This document shows positions 24,178-33,730 of a DNA stretch of 64,000 bases, piece by piece. The notes under the pieces are model-generated. The model saw only the letters and a program-made list of their open reading frames with translations, had not been told where the DNA came from and did no database searches. Source of the DNA: Bin75 sp965261755 (GTDB lineage Bacteria > Nitrospirota > Nitrospiria > Nitrospirales > UBA8639); contig OZ253473.1 in assembly GCA_965261755.1 (NCBI GenBank), positions 1,674,001 to 1,738,000 of the forward strand. The letters run 5' to 3'. Numbering within the stretch: position 1 is the stretch's first letter; each line of letters starts with the position of its first letter. The position numbers and the translations under genes were made by a program.

Positions 24178-25365
24178 ATGACCAAACCGATGATGACTCG
24201 CTTGTTTTTGTTTATTTTCAGTATTGCGGTCGTTGGGTGGCTTCCCGCACCGCTATTGAGTTCCATGGCGCTGGCTGAAGATGACTCGTTGGCTAACAAA
24301 TTGAACCTTTCGCTGTATGGCTATGTGGAAACGTCATATACGCAAAATTTCAATAACCCCTCGGACGGAGTGAACAACAGCCGGAGTTTTGACGGCGATG
24401 CAAATTCCTTTCGGCCCAATATGGCGCAACTCGTCCTGGAAAAAGCCGCGAGTCCCACGGGGGCTTTGACCGATCGGGCAGGCTTCCGCTTGAAGCTGAA
24501 CTTCGGAGAAGATGCCAAATTTACCGGTGGTACGGGTAGCGACGATTTTGACTTTCAAGAAGCATACATCCAATACATGCCGGTAGATAATCTCACGTTC
24601 CAGGCAGGGCGCATGAACACGCTGATCGGGTATGAAGTGATCGAAAGCCCGCTCAACCCCAATTTCTCCCGTTCGTTCATGTTCGGCATTGGTGAACCGT
24701 TCACGGTGACGGGGTTTCGCGCCTCTTTTGATTTTTCGGATTCCACCTCGCTTGCCGTCAGCGCCATCAACTCATTTACCGGGTCGCAGGCGGATACTGA
24801 TAACAGCAAATCCATCGAAGCGCTCCTTTCTCTGGCCCCAGTGGACAACGTGGGCGTTTCCGTGTTCGGTTTCTGGGGCCCTGAGGGGGGAAAACGAGGA
24901 GAAGATGGTAGGGACCGCATGCAGGTTGGAGGAATCCTCGACGTGCAGGCCACCGACCAACTTGAACTCGTAGTGGAGGGCTATTACGGGAATCAGGCAC
25001 GCCCCGGGATGGCCAACGCGCGATGGAACGGCGTGGCAGGCTACGCCATCTATGATTTTAACGATCAGTGGGGACTCCACGTCCGGGCGGAAGTTTTTGA
25101 GGATGCGGCAGGCGCATTTTCCTGCGGAGGACGTGACGATGACGATAAAATCCTTTACGGCAATGCCCAAGTGTGTCCCATCGGGGCAGCAAACGATCAG
25201 ACATTATGGGAGACCACGTGGACTCTGCAATACAAGCCGGTTCCCAATCTCATTACCCGGGCGGAGTTCCGGTACGACAAATCCGACAGAAATACCTTTG
25301 ATGGTGGTGACGGTCCGACAGACAGCCAATCAACCTTGGCAGGAGAAATGATCTTCCTCTTTTAG
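24178..25365 (+). CDS. Outer-membrane beta-barrel (porin-like, BBP2 type)
   Basis: This 395-residue protein has a signal peptide (about 1-33, ending SSMALAEDD). Alternating polar/aromatic strands follow, such as LNLSLYGYVETSYTQNF, FRLKLNFGED and NLTFQAGRMNTLIGYEVIESP. The C-terminus ends STLAGEMIFLF, closing in Phe as outer-membrane barrels do. It resembles BBP2/Porin_5 proteins, which allow small solutes to cross the outer membrane. A leader and terminator precede it, and the amt gene starts 32 bases after its stop. It is therefore probably the outer-membrane entry for ammonium or another N source in the same operon; that role is inferred. Confidence 0.82.
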   Translation: MTKPMMTRLFLFIFSIAVVGWLPAPLLSSMALAEDDSLANKLNLSLYGYVETSYTQNFNNPSDGVNNSRSFDGDANSFRPNMAQLVLEKAASPTGALTDRAGFRLKLNFGEDAKFTGGTGSDDFDFQEAYIQYMPVDNLTFQAGRMNTLIGYEVIESPLNPNFSRSFMFGIGEPFTVTGFRASFDFSDSTSLAVSAINSFTGSQADTDNSKSIEALLSLAPVDNVGVSVFGFWGPEGGKRGEDGRDRMQVGGILDVQATDQLELVVEGYYGNQARPGMANARWNGVAGYAIYDFNDQWGLHVRAEVFEDAAGAFSCGGRDDDDKILYGNAQVCPIGAANDQTLWETTWTLQYKPVPNLITRAEFRYDKSDRNTFDGGDGPTDSQSTLAGEMIFLF

Positions 25366-25397
25366 GGAAGTCCTGAACCATATATGGGAGGAAGAAA

Positions 25398-26699
25398 ATG
25401 GAAAACAGGAAAGCTTTGTCAAAATATTTAAGTACATTAATCTCAGTATTACTACCTTTGTTTTTTGCCGGGTCGGCCTTGGCGGATGAAGGGGGTACAG
25501 CGATCAGTGCGGGGGATACGGCATGGCTCCTGACTTCCTCCGCGTTGGTTCTCGCCATGATCATTCCTGGCCTGGCTCTCTTTTACGGAGGGATGGTACG
25601 CGATAAAAACGTGCTGAGTACCATGATGTACAGTTTCATCTCCGTGTGCGTGGTCAGCGTGGTCTGGGTGTTGTGGGGTTATACCATTGCCTTCGGCACG
25701 GACGTGGGTGGCATCGTCGGCAATTTCGAGTTTCTGTGGTCGAATGGCGTCGGGCCGGAAGCCTTTCCCGGAACGGCAGTCCCGCATCTTGCCTTCATGG
25801 TATTTCAACTCATGTTCGCAGGGATTACGGTGGCGCTGATCAGCGGGGCCATTGCGGAACGCATGAAGTTCAGCGCTTTCGTGCTGTTTGCGATCCTGTG
25901 GGTTACCCTGATCTATGCACCGTTGGCCCATTGGGTCTGGGGCGGTGGATGGTTGGGCGAATTAGGAGCCCTGGATTTTGCCGGCGGCACCGTCGTTCAC
26001 ATCAGTTCGGGTGTGGCTGCCTTGGCCGCGGCGTTGGTCCTGGGGAAACGGCACGGCTACGGGTCCGAAAAGATGGCTCCCCATAACCTGCCGTTTACCG
26101 TGGTTGGTGCGGCCTTATTATGGGTGGGGTGGTTCGGGTTTAACGCAGGGAGCGCCCTGGCGGCCGATGGGATTGCCGCGGGGGCTTTTGTCGCCACCCA
26201 GGTGGCCACGTCTGCAGGTGTCTTGGGATGGCTCGCGATCGAATGGATGTATCGCGGCAAACCAACGGTCTTGGGAGGAGCAAGCGGCGCCATTGCCGGG
26301 TTGGTGGCGATTACTCCCGCGGCGGGTTTTGTCGGCCCGATTTCCTCGATTTGGATCGGTCTTGGCGGCGGAATCTTGTGTTATTTAGCCGTGGTATGGA
26401 AATCCAAATTCGGCTATGATGATGCCCTTGACGTCCTGGGCATTCACGGCATCGGAGGGACTTGGGGAGCGATAGCCACGGGACTCTTTGCCAGCGTGGG
26501 GGCAACCGGCTTGTTTTTTGGAAATCCGGGGCAAGTGGTCATTCAAGCCGTGGGTGTGGGAGCCACTTGGGTGTTTTCGTTTGTAGGGACCTTTATTATT
26601 TTGAAAGTGTTGGATATGGTCATAGGCCTTCGGGTAGGGAAAGAAGAGGAGATCGTTGGACTTGATCTGAGTGAACATAGCGAACGCGCATATACGTAA
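25398..26699 (+). CDS. amt: Ammonium transporter (Amt) 1
   Basis: At 433 residues this is a full Amt channel with an N-terminal signal-like segment (about 1-30) and 11 transmembrane helices. GLALFYGGMVRDKNVLS, the twin pore histidines in VVHISSGVAALAAALVLG and LGIHGIGGTWGAIATGLFAS, and the phenylalanine gate region are intact. It imports ammonium/ammonia across the inner membrane. It is preceded by GGGAGGAAG six bases before the ATG. glnK starts about 100 bases after its stop, as in the classical amtB-glnK arrangement, so it should be blocked by GlnK when nitrogen is plentiful. Confidence 0.96.
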   Translation: MENRKALSKYLSTLISVLLPLFFAGSALADEGGTAISAGDTAWLLTSSALVLAMIIPGLALFYGGMVRDKNVLSTMMYSFISVCVVSVVWVLWGYTIAFGTDVGGIVGNFEFLWSNGVGPEAFPGTAVPHLAFMVFQLMFAGITVALISGAIAERMKFSAFVLFAILWVTLIYAPLAHWVWGGGWLGELGALDFAGGTVVHISSGVAALAAALVLGKRHGYGSEKMAPHNLPFTVVGAALLWVGWFGFNAGSALAADGIAAGAFVATQVATSAGVLGWLAIEWMYRGKPTVLGGASGAIAGLVAITPAAGFVGPISSIWIGLGGGILCYLAVVWKSKFGYDDALDVLGIHGIGGTWGAIATGLFASVGATGLFFGNPGQVVIQAVGVGATWVFSFVGTFIILKVLDMVIGLRVGKEEEIVGLDLSEHSERAYT

Positions 26700-26800
26700 G
26701 TTGCAGATCGATTCATGAGACTGGATCACGTCAGCCATGAACGATGTGGATCGTTTATGCTTTTCCGCCGACACTTTCAATTTTGAGAGGGGAGAAACCC

Positions 26801-27139
26801 ATGAAACTTGTGACAGCCATAATCAAGCCTTTTAAACTCGATGAAGTGAAAGATGCCCTGACTGAAATGGGTATTCAGGGAATGACGGTCTCTGAAGTCA
26901 AAGGGTTTGGCCGACAAAAAGGCCATAAAGAAACCTACCGCGGAACGGAGTACCAAATTGATTTCGTGCCGAAAGTCAAGATTGAACTCGCCATTGCCGA
27001 TAACATGGAAGAAAAGGTCTTGGAAACCCTGAGAACCGCCGCCAAAACAGGGAGTATCGGTGATGGGAAGATTTTTGTTTCAGATTTGAACAGTGTGGTT
27101 CGGATTCGTACCGGAGAGACGGGTGAGGGGGCGCTGTAA
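26801..27139 (+). CDS. glnK: PII signal protein GlnK/GlnB
   Basis: At 112 residues from the ATG at 26801 this is normal PII length; an upstream in-frame start at 26744 would add a non-family extension. GAGGGGAG precedes the start. The T-loop GRQKGHKETYRGTEYQIDF has the uridylylation site Tyr51, and KVKIELAIADNMEEKVLE and TGSIGDGKIFV are the usual later blocks. It should sense ATP/ADP and 2-oxoglutarate and plug the neighbouring Amt proteins. No glnD gene that would uridylylate Tyr51 is in the window. It lies between two amt genes, so it may serve both. Confidence 0.96.
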   Translation: MKLVTAIIKPFKLDEVKDALTEMGIQGMTVSEVKGFGRQKGHKETYRGTEYQIDFVPKVKIELAIADNMEEKVLETLRTAAKTGSIGDGKIFVSDLNSVVRIRTGETGEGAL

Positions 27140-27215
27140 CCGGTTCTTCAAAAACCATGCGAATATCATGAAACCCCCCTGTAAGAGATCAGGGACAGTC
27201 GTGGGAACGGTTCCT

Positions 27216-27295
27216 GGGGCACTGAGGCGTGAGCCTTCAACGCCCCGGTAACGGATTGTTTCTGACTGTTTGCGTATCCGGCCGACCGGATACGC
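27216..27295 (+). other. Two intercistronic hairpins between glnK and amt2
   Basis: The first is a nested stem: GGGGC (27216-27220) pairs with GCCCC (27242-27246), and AGGC (27225-27228) pairs with GCCT (27232-27235). The second is a perfect 10-bp stem GCGTATCCGG/CCGGATACGC with loop CCGA (27272-27295). Neither has a T-run, so they are not simple terminators. They could be RNase barriers or signals setting different expression of glnK and amt2. Confidence 0.6.
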
Positions 27296-27328
27296 CGGTT
27301 CATCTAACCCTTAACCAGAGGTGGAACC

Positions 27329-28627
27329 GTGAAGCACTCGACCTTCTCATTCACGTGGCTATTGTTTGTGATTCTGAGCGTATGGTGCGGGCCGGCAACC
27401 GTATGGGCCCAGGAAGGGACCCCGGGAGCCATTGATACGGGTGATACGGCGTGGATCCTGGTGTCGTCTGCATTAGTGTTATGTATGATCTTGCCCGGGT
27501 TGGCGCTCTTTTATGGCGGGCTTGTCCGGAGCAAAAACGTACTCGGGACGCTGATGCATACCGCCATCATCCTGTGCATAATCAGCATCGTGTGGGTCCT
27601 GCTCGGCTATACATTGGCATTCGGCACGGACGTGGGTGGGATGATCGGCAGTCTCGAATTTCTCGGCTCGCTGGGTGTGGGACAGGACGCCTATCCCGGC
27701 ACGGGCATTCCACATTTGGCCTTTATGGTGTTTCAACTCATGTTCGCCGCTATTACGGTAGCCTTGATTACCGGGAGCTTTGCCGAGCGGATGAAATTCT
27801 CGGCGTTGCTGCTTTTTGCCGTGCTCTGGTCGGTCTTGATTTATTCGCCTCTTGCCCATTGGGTCTGGGGGGGAGGCTGGCTGGCGGAGATGGGCGCATT
27901 GGACTTTGCCGGAGGAGCCGTCGTGCACATCAGTTCAGGATTTGCCGCCCTCGTCTGCGCGCTGATGTTGGGAAAACGGAAAGGCTATGGGGTTGAGCCC
28001 ATGCTGCCGCACAACCTTCCCATGACGGTTTTAGGGACGGGCCTGTTGTGGTTCGGGTGGTTTGGATTCAACGCGGGGAGTGCCCTGGGCGCCAACGGGG
28101 GCGCGGCTTCAGCTTTTGTCGCCACGCATATTGCGGCTTGCGCCGGCGGGCTCAGTTGGATGAGTGCGGAATGGCTACGGACCGGCAAACCAACCATGCT
28201 TGGATTGGCGAGTGGAATCATCGCGGGACTGGCCACCATTACCCCGGGAGCCGGATTCGTTTCACCGCTGTCGGCTTTAGTGATTGGACTCGTGGCAGGC
28301 GCAATCTGTTACGCCGCAGTTGTCTTGAAAATGAGACTCGGGTACGATGATTCGCTCGACGTGGTGGCCATTCACGGAGTGGGAGGGTTTACCGGAATCC
28401 TGGCAACCGGGTTATTCGCTTCCGTAGGAGCCCAGGGGTTATTTTTCGGGAACCCGGGCCAATTCGTGATCCAGTTCGTGCTGGCCGTTTCTACGGTCGT
28501 GTTTGTCGTGGTCGGAACCTTCATCATTTTGAAAGTCGTCGACCTCCTGGTCGGCCTACGGGTCTCATCGGAAGACGAAGAAGTCGGGCTCGATTTGAGC
28601 CAGCATGATGAGCGCGCCTATTCTTGA
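27329..28627 (+). CDS. amt: Ammonium transporter (Amt) 2
   Basis: This 432-residue second Amt is clearly related to the first (shared GLALFYGG, VVHISSGF, AIHGVGGFTGILATGLFAS) but distinct along its length. A signal-like N-terminus ends at VWAQEGT, and 11 helices follow. The pore histidines are present. The start is a GTG at 27329 with CCAGAGGTGG upstream. It follows glnK after 189 bases and precedes glnA after 53 bases. Two Amt genes flanking one PII gene suggest a recent duplication or a division of labour, for example between affinity classes; sequence alone does not say which. Confidence 0.95.
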   Translation: MKHSTFSFTWLLFVILSVWCGPATVWAQEGTPGAIDTGDTAWILVSSALVLCMILPGLALFYGGLVRSKNVLGTLMHTAIILCIISIVWVLLGYTLAFGTDVGGMIGSLEFLGSLGVGQDAYPGTGIPHLAFMVFQLMFAAITVALITGSFAERMKFSALLLFAVLWSVLIYSPLAHWVWGGGWLAEMGALDFAGGAVVHISSGFAALVCALMLGKRKGYGVEPMLPHNLPMTVLGTGLLWFGWFGFNAGSALGANGGAASAFVATHIAACAGGLSWMSAEWLRTGKPTMLGLASGIIAGLATITPGAGFVSPLSALVIGLVAGAICYAAVVLKMRLGYDDSLDVVAIHGVGGFTGILATGLFASVGAQGLFFGNPGQFVIQFVLAVSTVVFVVVGTFIILKVVDLLVGLRVSSEDEEVGLDLSQHDERAYS

Positions 28628-28680
28628 AAAGCATTCGTGTCAGCGTCGTAAACCCTATTTTGTGAAGAAGGAGGTACGGA

Positions 28681-30090
28681 ATGACTCCGCGTGAGGTATT
28701 GGATTTTGCAAAGAAGAACAAAGTAGAAATGGTCGATCTCAAATTTGTGGACCTGGTGGGGACGTGGCAACATTTTTCCATCACGACATCGGAACTGAAT
28801 CTCGATTTGTTTAAAGATGGCTCGGGCTTTGACGGGTCGTCCATCCGCGGATGGAAAGCGATTGAGAACAGCGATATGCTGATTTTTCCTGATCCGAACA
28901 CCGCCCGGTTGGATCCGTTTACCGAACTGCCCACTCTCAGCATGGTGTGTAACGTGCAAGATCCGATCACGCGCGCCGTCTATGAGCGTGACCCGCGAGG
29001 CGTCGCTCAACGGGCGGAGCAATACCTGAAGAGCACCAGAATCGGCGATCTCTCCTATTGGGGGCCTGAAGCCGAGTTCTTTATTTTTGATCATGCCAGT
29101 TATGACCAAACCAGCAACTCGGGATATTATTTTATCGACTCCGAGGAGGGTATTTGGAATTCAGGCGAAGACGGTCACAATTTGGGATCACGGCCTCGGC
29201 ACAAGGAAGGCTATTTCCCCGTCGCCCCAACGGATACGCAACAGGATATCCGCTCCGAAATGGTCCGGGAAATGGAAAAAGCCGGCATTCACGTTGAAAA
29301 ACATCACCACGAAGTGGCAACGGCGGGACAAGCTGAAATCGATCTCCGCTTTGATACCTTATTGAGTATGGCCGACAAAATGATGATGTATAAGTACATT
29401 GTCAAGAACGTGGCGCGGCGTCACAACAAAACCGCAACGTTTATGCCGAAACCGTTATTCCAGGATAACGGCACGGGCATGCACACCCATCAAAGTATTT
29501 GGAAGGATGGGAAACCGACGTTCGCCGGCAAAGAATACGCGGGCGTTTCGAAAAATTGTTTGTATTACATCGGTGGCGTCCTGAAACATGCTTCGGCGTT
29601 GGCGGCGTTCACGAATCCGACGACCAATTCTTATAAGCGGTTGACGCCGGGATTCGAGGCTCCCGTGTTGTTGGCGTATTCCAGCCGGAACCGGTCAGCC
29701 GGTATTCGGATTCCAATGTATTCTCCCAATCCGAAGGCCAAACGGATCGAAGTCAGATTTCCCGACCCCTCGGCCAATTGTTATTTGGCGTTCAGCGCGA
29801 TGCTGATGGCGGGACTCGACGGCATTCAAAACAAAATTGATCCCGGGGAGGCCATGGATAAAAACCTCTACGATTTGGCACCGGAAGAGGCCGGTAATAT
29901 TCCAACCATGCCCGCAAGTTTGGATGAAGCCCTCAACAATCTGGAAAACGACTATCAGTTCCTGTTAAAAGGCGGCGTCTTCAGTGAAGACCTGGTGGAA
30001 GCCTGGATCGGCTATAAACGGGAAAATGAAGTTGATCAAGTCAGAATCCGACCCCATCCGCATGAATTCTTTTTGTACTACGATATTTAG
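28681..30090 (+). CDS. glnA: Glutamine synthetase, type I
   Basis: At 469 residues this is the GSI-beta type, which condenses glutamate, ammonia and ATP to glutamine. GSGFDGSSIRGW, the ATP-site region KPLFQDNGTGMHTHQSIWKDGKP and NRSAGIRIP are typical. Tyr397 lies in DKNLYDLAPEE, the adenylylation site used by GlnE, so activity should be controlled by adenylylation. This agrees with the two GlnE-like genes downstream. AAGGAGG precedes the ATG by seven bases. Being last in a porin-amt-glnK-amt-glnA series, it receives ammonium directly from the transporters. Confidence 0.97.
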   Translation: MTPREVLDFAKKNKVEMVDLKFVDLVGTWQHFSITTSELNLDLFKDGSGFDGSSIRGWKAIENSDMLIFPDPNTARLDPFTELPTLSMVCNVQDPITRAVYERDPRGVAQRAEQYLKSTRIGDLSYWGPEAEFFIFDHASYDQTSNSGYYFIDSEEGIWNSGEDGHNLGSRPRHKEGYFPVAPTDTQQDIRSEMVREMEKAGIHVEKHHHEVATAGQAEIDLRFDTLLSMADKMMMYKYIVKNVARRHNKTATFMPKPLFQDNGTGMHTHQSIWKDGKPTFAGKEYAGVSKNCLYYIGGVLKHASALAAFTNPTTNSYKRLTPGFEAPVLLAYSSRNRSAGIRIPMYSPNPKAKRIEVRFPDPSANCYLAFSAMLMAGLDGIQNKIDPGEAMDKNLYDLAPEEAGNIPTMPASLDEALNNLENDYQFLLKGGVFSEDLVEAWIGYKRENEVDQVRIRPHPHEFFLYYDI

Positions 30091-30127
30091 CGTGCTTGGG
30101 CATAGAGATCCTATCCGACAAAAAAGG

Positions 30128-30154
30128 CGTGCTCCTGATTCAATACGGAGCACG
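30128..30154. terminator. Hairpin after glnA
   Basis: A perfect 8-bp stem CGTGCTCC/GGAGCACG has an 11-base loop, 38 bases after the glnA stop. On the plus strand no T-run follows; on the minus strand it is followed by CCTTTTTT. It may act as a bidirectional or processing-type 3' end for the glnA mRNA. Confidence 0.55.
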
Positions 30155-30281
30155 TCTGACCATTGGGTGAGAAAATTTTGACAATGCAAGCTATGCTAAA
30201 TGAGTGAAGCGGAATCTGCGTCTCGAACGGATAAGCTCTATAGAAATCGATGTTGCACGCTCCCCCGAAAAAGGACTGAGA

Positions 30282-31025
30282 TAGCCAAAGCCCTCAAACT
30301 GCTCTCACGATAGGGTGTTTAGTCCCATTTCTGATCCTATATGGTTATCTGCTGCTCGCCTTCGTTGAATTATGGGGTTGGTGGGGAGCAGTCTTTGGCT
30401 ATTATCTAACCGGAACCATCTGGTACTGCCTTTTTGTCCTGACATGTGATCTGAGATCGGAGAACATTGGTTCCCTATTGAATGGAACGCGTTCAAAGTC
30501 ATCGAACGAGAAAAAGAGTTCACGCCGGGCAACAATAACCCATGTCTTGCTTCAGGCTTTCTTGAAGCCTATTACCCACACATATCAGATGGGCCACTAT
30601 CTCTTTCTACAGTGTGCGATTTGACTCAAGACAGCGAAATCAACTCTGCATGTCTTCAACGCCCTAAACATCTGAAACAAGAAATCGTAGAAATGTTATT
30701 TGATTGGCGGCGTCTGGAGAAACAGAGAAGCAATGACACTCTACATTTCGATGAAAACCGCCAAACTATGTATGTGATGGAAAGGTTTCAACGAGTGATT
30801 CAGAAGGAAACTTTTAATATAGATGAGAATGATGCGCTTGACTTTCTGCATGCAGCAGTCCCAATTGCCTATGGTGACTTTGTCTTACTGGACAAGCACT
30901 GGGCTGACTTGGCTCGAAAGCTGAAATTTCCATCCGATTGTGTTAAAGTATACTCCCCCAATCGTGTTGAGCAGTTTCTGGAAGATTTGGAACAGTTTCA
31001 AGGGGCTACACTGACTGTGAATTGA
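30282..31025 (+). pseudogene. Decayed two-part gene remnant
   Basis: No intact gene spans this stretch. One frame (about 30285-30624) encodes a hydrophobic fragment (LTIGCLVPFLILYGYLLL, then ELWGWWGAVFGYYLTGTIWY) without a start codon, ending at TGA 30622-30624. A second frame continues from about 30450 to the stop at 31025. It starts HWFPIEWNAFKVIEREKEF and ends ALDFLHAAVPIAYGDFVLLDKHWADLARKL. An in-frame GTG at 30612 gives a 137-codon ORF, but the homology-like sequence runs upstream of it. The second part resembles C-terminal pieces of PIN-like/hypothetical proteins. I judge it a frameshifted remnant; the parent family is unknown. The rest of the gap from 30155 holds nothing I can identify. 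Confidence 0.55.
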
Positions 31026-31062
31026 AATTTTCCTTGGGCCGTTCGTAGCAGACTGAGATGGT

Positions 31063-31335
31063 ATGACCACGATCGCATTCGACACGTACAAGGCCGTGAA
31101 GGCACTCAAGAAGGCCGGATTCGAGGAGGTCCAGGCTGAAGCTGTGGTTGCGACAGTCGGCGAAGCCATGGGCGAAAGTGTAGCAACGAAAGCAGATATT
31201 GCTGAAATCCGCGTCGAGATAGCAGGATTGAGGGCTGATGTCGCGGGCGACTTCAAAGTTCTCTACCGGCATCTTTGGGTTATGGCTGCCAGCATCGTTG
31301 GCGTAACAGTTGCCTTGGTAAAGCTGATACCGTAG
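31063..31335 (+). CDS. CCDC90/DUF1640-like small membrane protein
   Basis: This 90-residue protein begins MTTIAFDTYKAVKALKKAGFEEVQAEAVV, the pattern of DUF1640/CCDC90-type proteins. A coiled-coil stretch follows (TKADIAEIRVEIAGLRADV), then one C-terminal transmembrane helix (LWVMAASIVGVTVALVKLI). Such proteins are widespread as singletons, often near mobile DNA, and their role is unknown. It lies between the decayed gene and the convergent ACT-GlnE gene. The ATG has no strong ribosome-binding site. Confidence 0.75.
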   Translation: MTTIAFDTYKAVKALKKAGFEEVQAEAVVATVGEAMGESVATKADIAEIRVEIAGLRADVAGDFKVLYRHLWVMAASIVGVTVALVKLIP

Positions 31336-31382
31336 CCAGTCCTGTTCTTTCTTATTTCTCTTCCTTGTTTTTCCCTTTTCCA

Positions 31383-33647
31383 TCAATCCGGTTGAAACAA
31401 TTTAACAAAGATTGCGTGTGACCGGTTCATTCGTTTTTGCAACTCGCGTTCAAACGCCCGTGCCCCTTCTTGCCAGACGTCGGTTATATACCCCAATCTT
31501 CTTGCAAGATACGTCATGGCGTCGGAACCCGATTCCGGCAGCACTAGGTCCTTGGCATTTCCCCGAACGATGCGCAATCCATCGATGACCTTTTTCAGAA
31601 ACAGATAATCTTCCGTCATGATCGTTGCATCGTGAGGTGAGAGAAGCTTTGTCGCTTGCAGGGCCTTGAGCGCTTGCAGGGTGTTGGGTGTATGGAGTGA
31701 AGGCTTACGGCGGCCATACTCTAATTGGAGGTATTGCACGGTGTATTCAATATCGATAAGCCCGCCCGGGCTGTATTTCACGTGAATGGTTCCCTGGGGA
31801 ACCAACTCCCGTATCTGCCTGCGTCGCAGGTGCAACGCGGTGTCCAGCGGCCAGGGGGGGGACCGGCTGTACACGAAGTCGTCACGGTAACGTTCTATAC
31901 GCCGGCCCAGCGCGGCATTCCCCGCGACGTGGCGGAGCTTAATCCAGGCTTGTCGTTCAAAAGGCGCAGCGGCTCCTCCCGTTCGGTAGTAGCGTGTGAT
32001 GTCTTCAAATGAATGAGCCAGCAGGCCTTTTTCTCCGTGAGGTCGTAGTCGGAGGTCGACTTGAAAAATTCCTTCCTGTTTCGCCTCGATCCAATGAAGA
32101 AATTCCTGCACGAGTCGTTCGTAGTATTCACCGATGACGGGATTGGAAATGCCGGAAGCGCTCGTCCCATAGACAAAGACGAGCTCGATATCGGAGGCGT
32201 AGCCCAACTCACGTCCACCCAACTTGCCCAATCCGCAAATACTGAAGGGTAGAGAGTTCTTCTTCAGTGCGGACGGCGGCGAGTGTTTTCGATTGACCAC
32301 GGCCTGGGCCTCGATGAGGGCTTGTGCTAAGATCACTTCGGCCAAGGTCGTGAGAGATTTGGAGAATGCGGGGAGAGACGTCTTGTTGAGAATATGATGC
32401 ATGTCGATACGAAATAACTCCTGATCTTTAAACTGATTCAAGATCATTTTTCGAACTTCAGGATTTTTACGCTTTCCGAGTCTGGACTCCAACGCTTTCG
32501 CAAGAGAGGTTTTTGACGAACGGACATGGGGTTGATGAAACTTTTCAACAATGGGCAGAAGGTTGACGTGTTGTCGGCGAAGAAAGTCTTCCCACAAGAA
32601 ATCGCTCGTGCCGAATAAGCGGGCGAGGTTGGCCAACGAATCTTTTCTGGCGAGCCAGTTGATTTGTTTCTTGCTGAGAGGATTCTCCAGCAACTGATCC
32701 AGGAAGTGACCGAAATGATTCAACGCCCTGCCGGGGTCCGGGGCCCAGGTGAGGTAATGGGTAAATTCCTTGATGAGGGCCGCAGCCACGGTCAGCTCTT
32801 GCTGTTCCTGTGTCGAGACGATTTTCTTTCCATGTCGATCCCTGACAAAAAATCGGTTGCGGACTCTTAGCCCGTCTCCTTCGATCGTGGCTTTTGATAA
32901 ATAGAGCCCTCTCATGGCCAACGCATTCGTAAAGGCATACAAAAAAGCCGGAGAATCCGTGCCCCTGATGTCTATGACCGTTTCGCGTGCAGAAAGCGCA
33001 TTGTTAAAGAGAATGTCTGCCGGATGCACAAGAGCGGAAGCAGCCGCGTTTCTTTGGCCAAGCGTTTCGACCAATTTTCGGTTCACACCATTCCGGACCT
33101 CCTGGATTTTCCGCGACTCGAGCAATCGAATCATTTCCGTCAATTTCCGACCCAGTTCTTTTTCGATTTTTGCATTGAATGCAGTGCCTGGGAGAAGGCG
33201 AACCTGAAAGACGTCCACGACCTTTTTTCTTGATAATCCTGGCCGTTGGAGTTGCCGGCGGATCGGCCATTTGGGTGCTTGCATGCGACGTAAAGCTTTC
33301 GACGGAGGGGAAGGAGCAGGACTGTCCTGGTACGTAAAAACATGGGCTTCGCGTATATCGAAGCCATAGGCAGACAGCAACCCGCAAATTGTGGCAAATT
33401 CCGCAAAATAATCGTAGGCGACGACCGTGAGCCGGTACTGGCCTGCATCGTTTGCCGGTTGGACGTGGAACGTGCAGGGATTTTCCGGGGTCAGGGCGTC
33501 GGCCAACGCCACGTGTTTTGCAACGGTCCGTGGCGGAAATTGGGAGAAATAATCCGGATCCATGCGATCCAGAAAGTCTTTGATAACCGTCGGGTCGACC
33601 TGGTGAGATAGTTGTTCCAATTCCGTCGAATCGAACGTGTCTTTCAT
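31383..33647 (-). CDS. GlnE-like adenylyltransferase with two GlnD-like ACT domains
   Basis: This is a 754-residue hybrid. The N-terminus carries two ACT-type units. The first is about 70-106 (QYRLTVVAYDYFAEFATICG) with its last strand near 141-152 (KKVVDVFQVRLLPG). The second is about 222-276 (VIDIRGTDSPAFLYAFTNAL). Both are like the glutamine-sensing ACT domains of GlnD. The C-terminal half is a GlnE nucleotidyltransferase: GLGKLGGRELGYASDIEL with Asp486-x-Glu488 at the metal site, FQVDLRLRPHGEKG with the third acidic residue, and KYSPGGLIDIEYTVQYLQL. GlnE normally adenylylates or de-adenylylates GlnA. Here sensing and catalysis may lie in one chain. It is divergent from the second GlnE-like gene, 83 bases away. 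Confidence 0.85.
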   Translation of the reverse strand: MKDTFDSTELEQLSHQVDPTVIKDFLDRMDPDYFSQFPPRTVAKHVALADALTPENPCTFHVQPANDAGQYRLTVVAYDYFAEFATICGLLSAYGFDIREAHVFTYQDSPAPSPPSKALRRMQAPKWPIRRQLQRPGLSRKKVVDVFQVRLLPGTAFNAKIEKELGRKLTEMIRLLESRKIQEVRNGVNRKLVETLGQRNAAASALVHPADILFNNALSARETVIDIRGTDSPAFLYAFTNALAMRGLYLSKATIEGDGLRVRNRFFVRDRHGKKIVSTQEQQELTVAAALIKEFTHYLTWAPDPGRALNHFGHFLDQLLENPLSKKQINWLARKDSLANLARLFGTSDFLWEDFLRRQHVNLLPIVEKFHQPHVRSSKTSLAKALESRLGKRKNPEVRKMILNQFKDQELFRIDMHHILNKTSLPAFSKSLTTLAEVILAQALIEAQAVVNRKHSPPSALKKNSLPFSICGLGKLGGRELGYASDIELVFVYGTSASGISNPVIGEYYERLVQEFLHWIEAKQEGIFQVDLRLRPHGEKGLLAHSFEDITRYYRTGGAAAPFERQAWIKLRHVAGNAALGRRIERYRDDFVYSRSPPWPLDTALHLRRRQIRELVPQGTIHVKYSPGGLIDIEYTVQYLQLEYGRRKPSLHTPNTLQALKALQATKLLSPHDATIMTEDYLFLKKVIDGLRIVRGNAKDLVLPESGSDAMTYLARRLGYITDVWQEGARAFERELQKRMNRSHAIFVKLFQPD

Positions 33648-33730
33648 GGCAGGGCAGTATACCTTAACGTGTTACCATTGTAAGGGCCATTTGCCCATTT
33701 GTCCTCAAACGCTTCTCAGAGTTGTTGCCA

